Source: Thermocaproicibacter sp036844765 | GTDB taxonomy: Bacteria > Bacillota > Clostridia > Oscillospirales > Acutalibacteraceae | Direction: 5' to 3' | Assembly (NCBI GenBank): GCA_036844765.1 | Contig: DAIUFE010000072.1 | Span: 1 to 5,078 of the forward strand | DNA: 5,078 nt | Part shown: positions 4,933 through 5,078 of the stretch, piece by piece | How positions within the stretch are numbered: the first letter of the stretch is position 1 | Layout: the number at the start of each line of letters is the position of its first letter | Program-made: the position numbers and the translations under genes | The notes under the pieces: model-generated | Told to the model about the DNA's origin: nothing | Database searches by the model: none | What the model saw: only the letters and a program-made list of their open reading frames with translations

Positions 4933-5078
4933 TCCGCCTTTTGAAAAAGGCGGGCGAAAACTTTAACGTAAGGGAAAAGGAACGGGAAAAGAAAGAGAGA
5001 AGATAAAAAACAAGCGGGAGATATCTTAAACTGTCCCGCCAAACTAAACTTCTTTTTCGCTCCGCGCTGAACGGCGGG
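4933..5078 (-). repeat. Intergenic repeat, copy B (inverted partner of 3234-3378, reaches the right edge)
   Basis: This is the reverse-complement counterpart of copy A. Block 4 is at 4933-4965 (33 of 33 identical), block 3 at 5014-5020, block 2 at 5024-5044 (20 of 21) and block 1 at 5068-5078. The block 1 to block 2 spacer is 23 bases, as in copy A, but unrelated in sequence. The middle differs: copy A has GC-rich hairpins, while copy B has a purine-rich plus strand (about 4971-5010). The loop between the paired arms is 14 bases in both copies. The element may continue beyond the window. Confidence 0.8.

Noticed and set aside
4800..5042. Short frames on both strands (68 and 74 codons) at the right end
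   Set aside because: They translate inverted repeats and the polypurine tract, giving Lys/Glu/Arg-rich or Phe/Leu-rich strings. They lack convincing ribosome binding sites.
3234..5078. CRISPR array or insertion sequence with a transposase
   Set aside because: There are only two repeat copies, far apart and inverted, with no regular spacers. No transposase or recombinase gene lies in the window.

Overview
The window looks like chromosomal DNA from a moderately GC-rich clostridial Firmicute, perhaps the Ruminococcaceae/Oscillospiraceae group. That is an inference. It rests on a Firmicutes-type 5S rRNA, strong GGAGG-type ribosome binding sites, TTGACA/TGnTATAAT promoters and a clostridial-type lysine 2,3-aminomutase. 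No single marker fixes the genus.

Layout from left to right. (1) The 5' half of a 5S rRNA gene on the minus strand runs off the left edge. It has its own promoter and an A-rich UP-like element. (2) A minus-strand gene encodes a small membrane protein with a zinc ribbon between transmembrane segments. It has a near-consensus promoter and a weak terminator. (3) A plus-strand two-gene operon encodes an ATP-grasp ligase related to D-Ala-D-Ala ligase and a lysine 2,3-aminomutase (KamA) homologue. The stop and start codons overlap (ATGA). (4) A convergent intergenic region holds one copy of a ~145-bp repeat and a 12-bp perfect hairpin. (5) A minus-strand type II restriction-modification pair follows: a BglII/BstYI-like endonuclease, then an MT-A70 adenine methyltransferase, overlapping by about 20 bases. 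(6) A second copy of the repeat, inverted relative to the first, closes the window. The restriction-modification pair therefore lies between inverted repeats.

How the genes may work together. The aminomutase keeps every lysine-reaction residue I can map from the clostridial enzyme, so it probably makes beta-lysine. The coupled ATP-grasp enzyme is a plausible consumer that would form an amide or peptide bond with it. This differs from the known ablA-ablB pair, where an acetyltransferase makes N-epsilon-acetyl-beta-lysine. The aminomutase has lost the complete inter-subunit zinc site of the characterised enzyme. The restriction-modification pair is a self-contained defence or selfish module of lower GC than its neighbours. 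A good internal promoter inside the endonuclease gene could express the methyltransferase independently.

The least-described items are the ligase-aminomutase operon and the repeat-bounded restriction-modification cassette.
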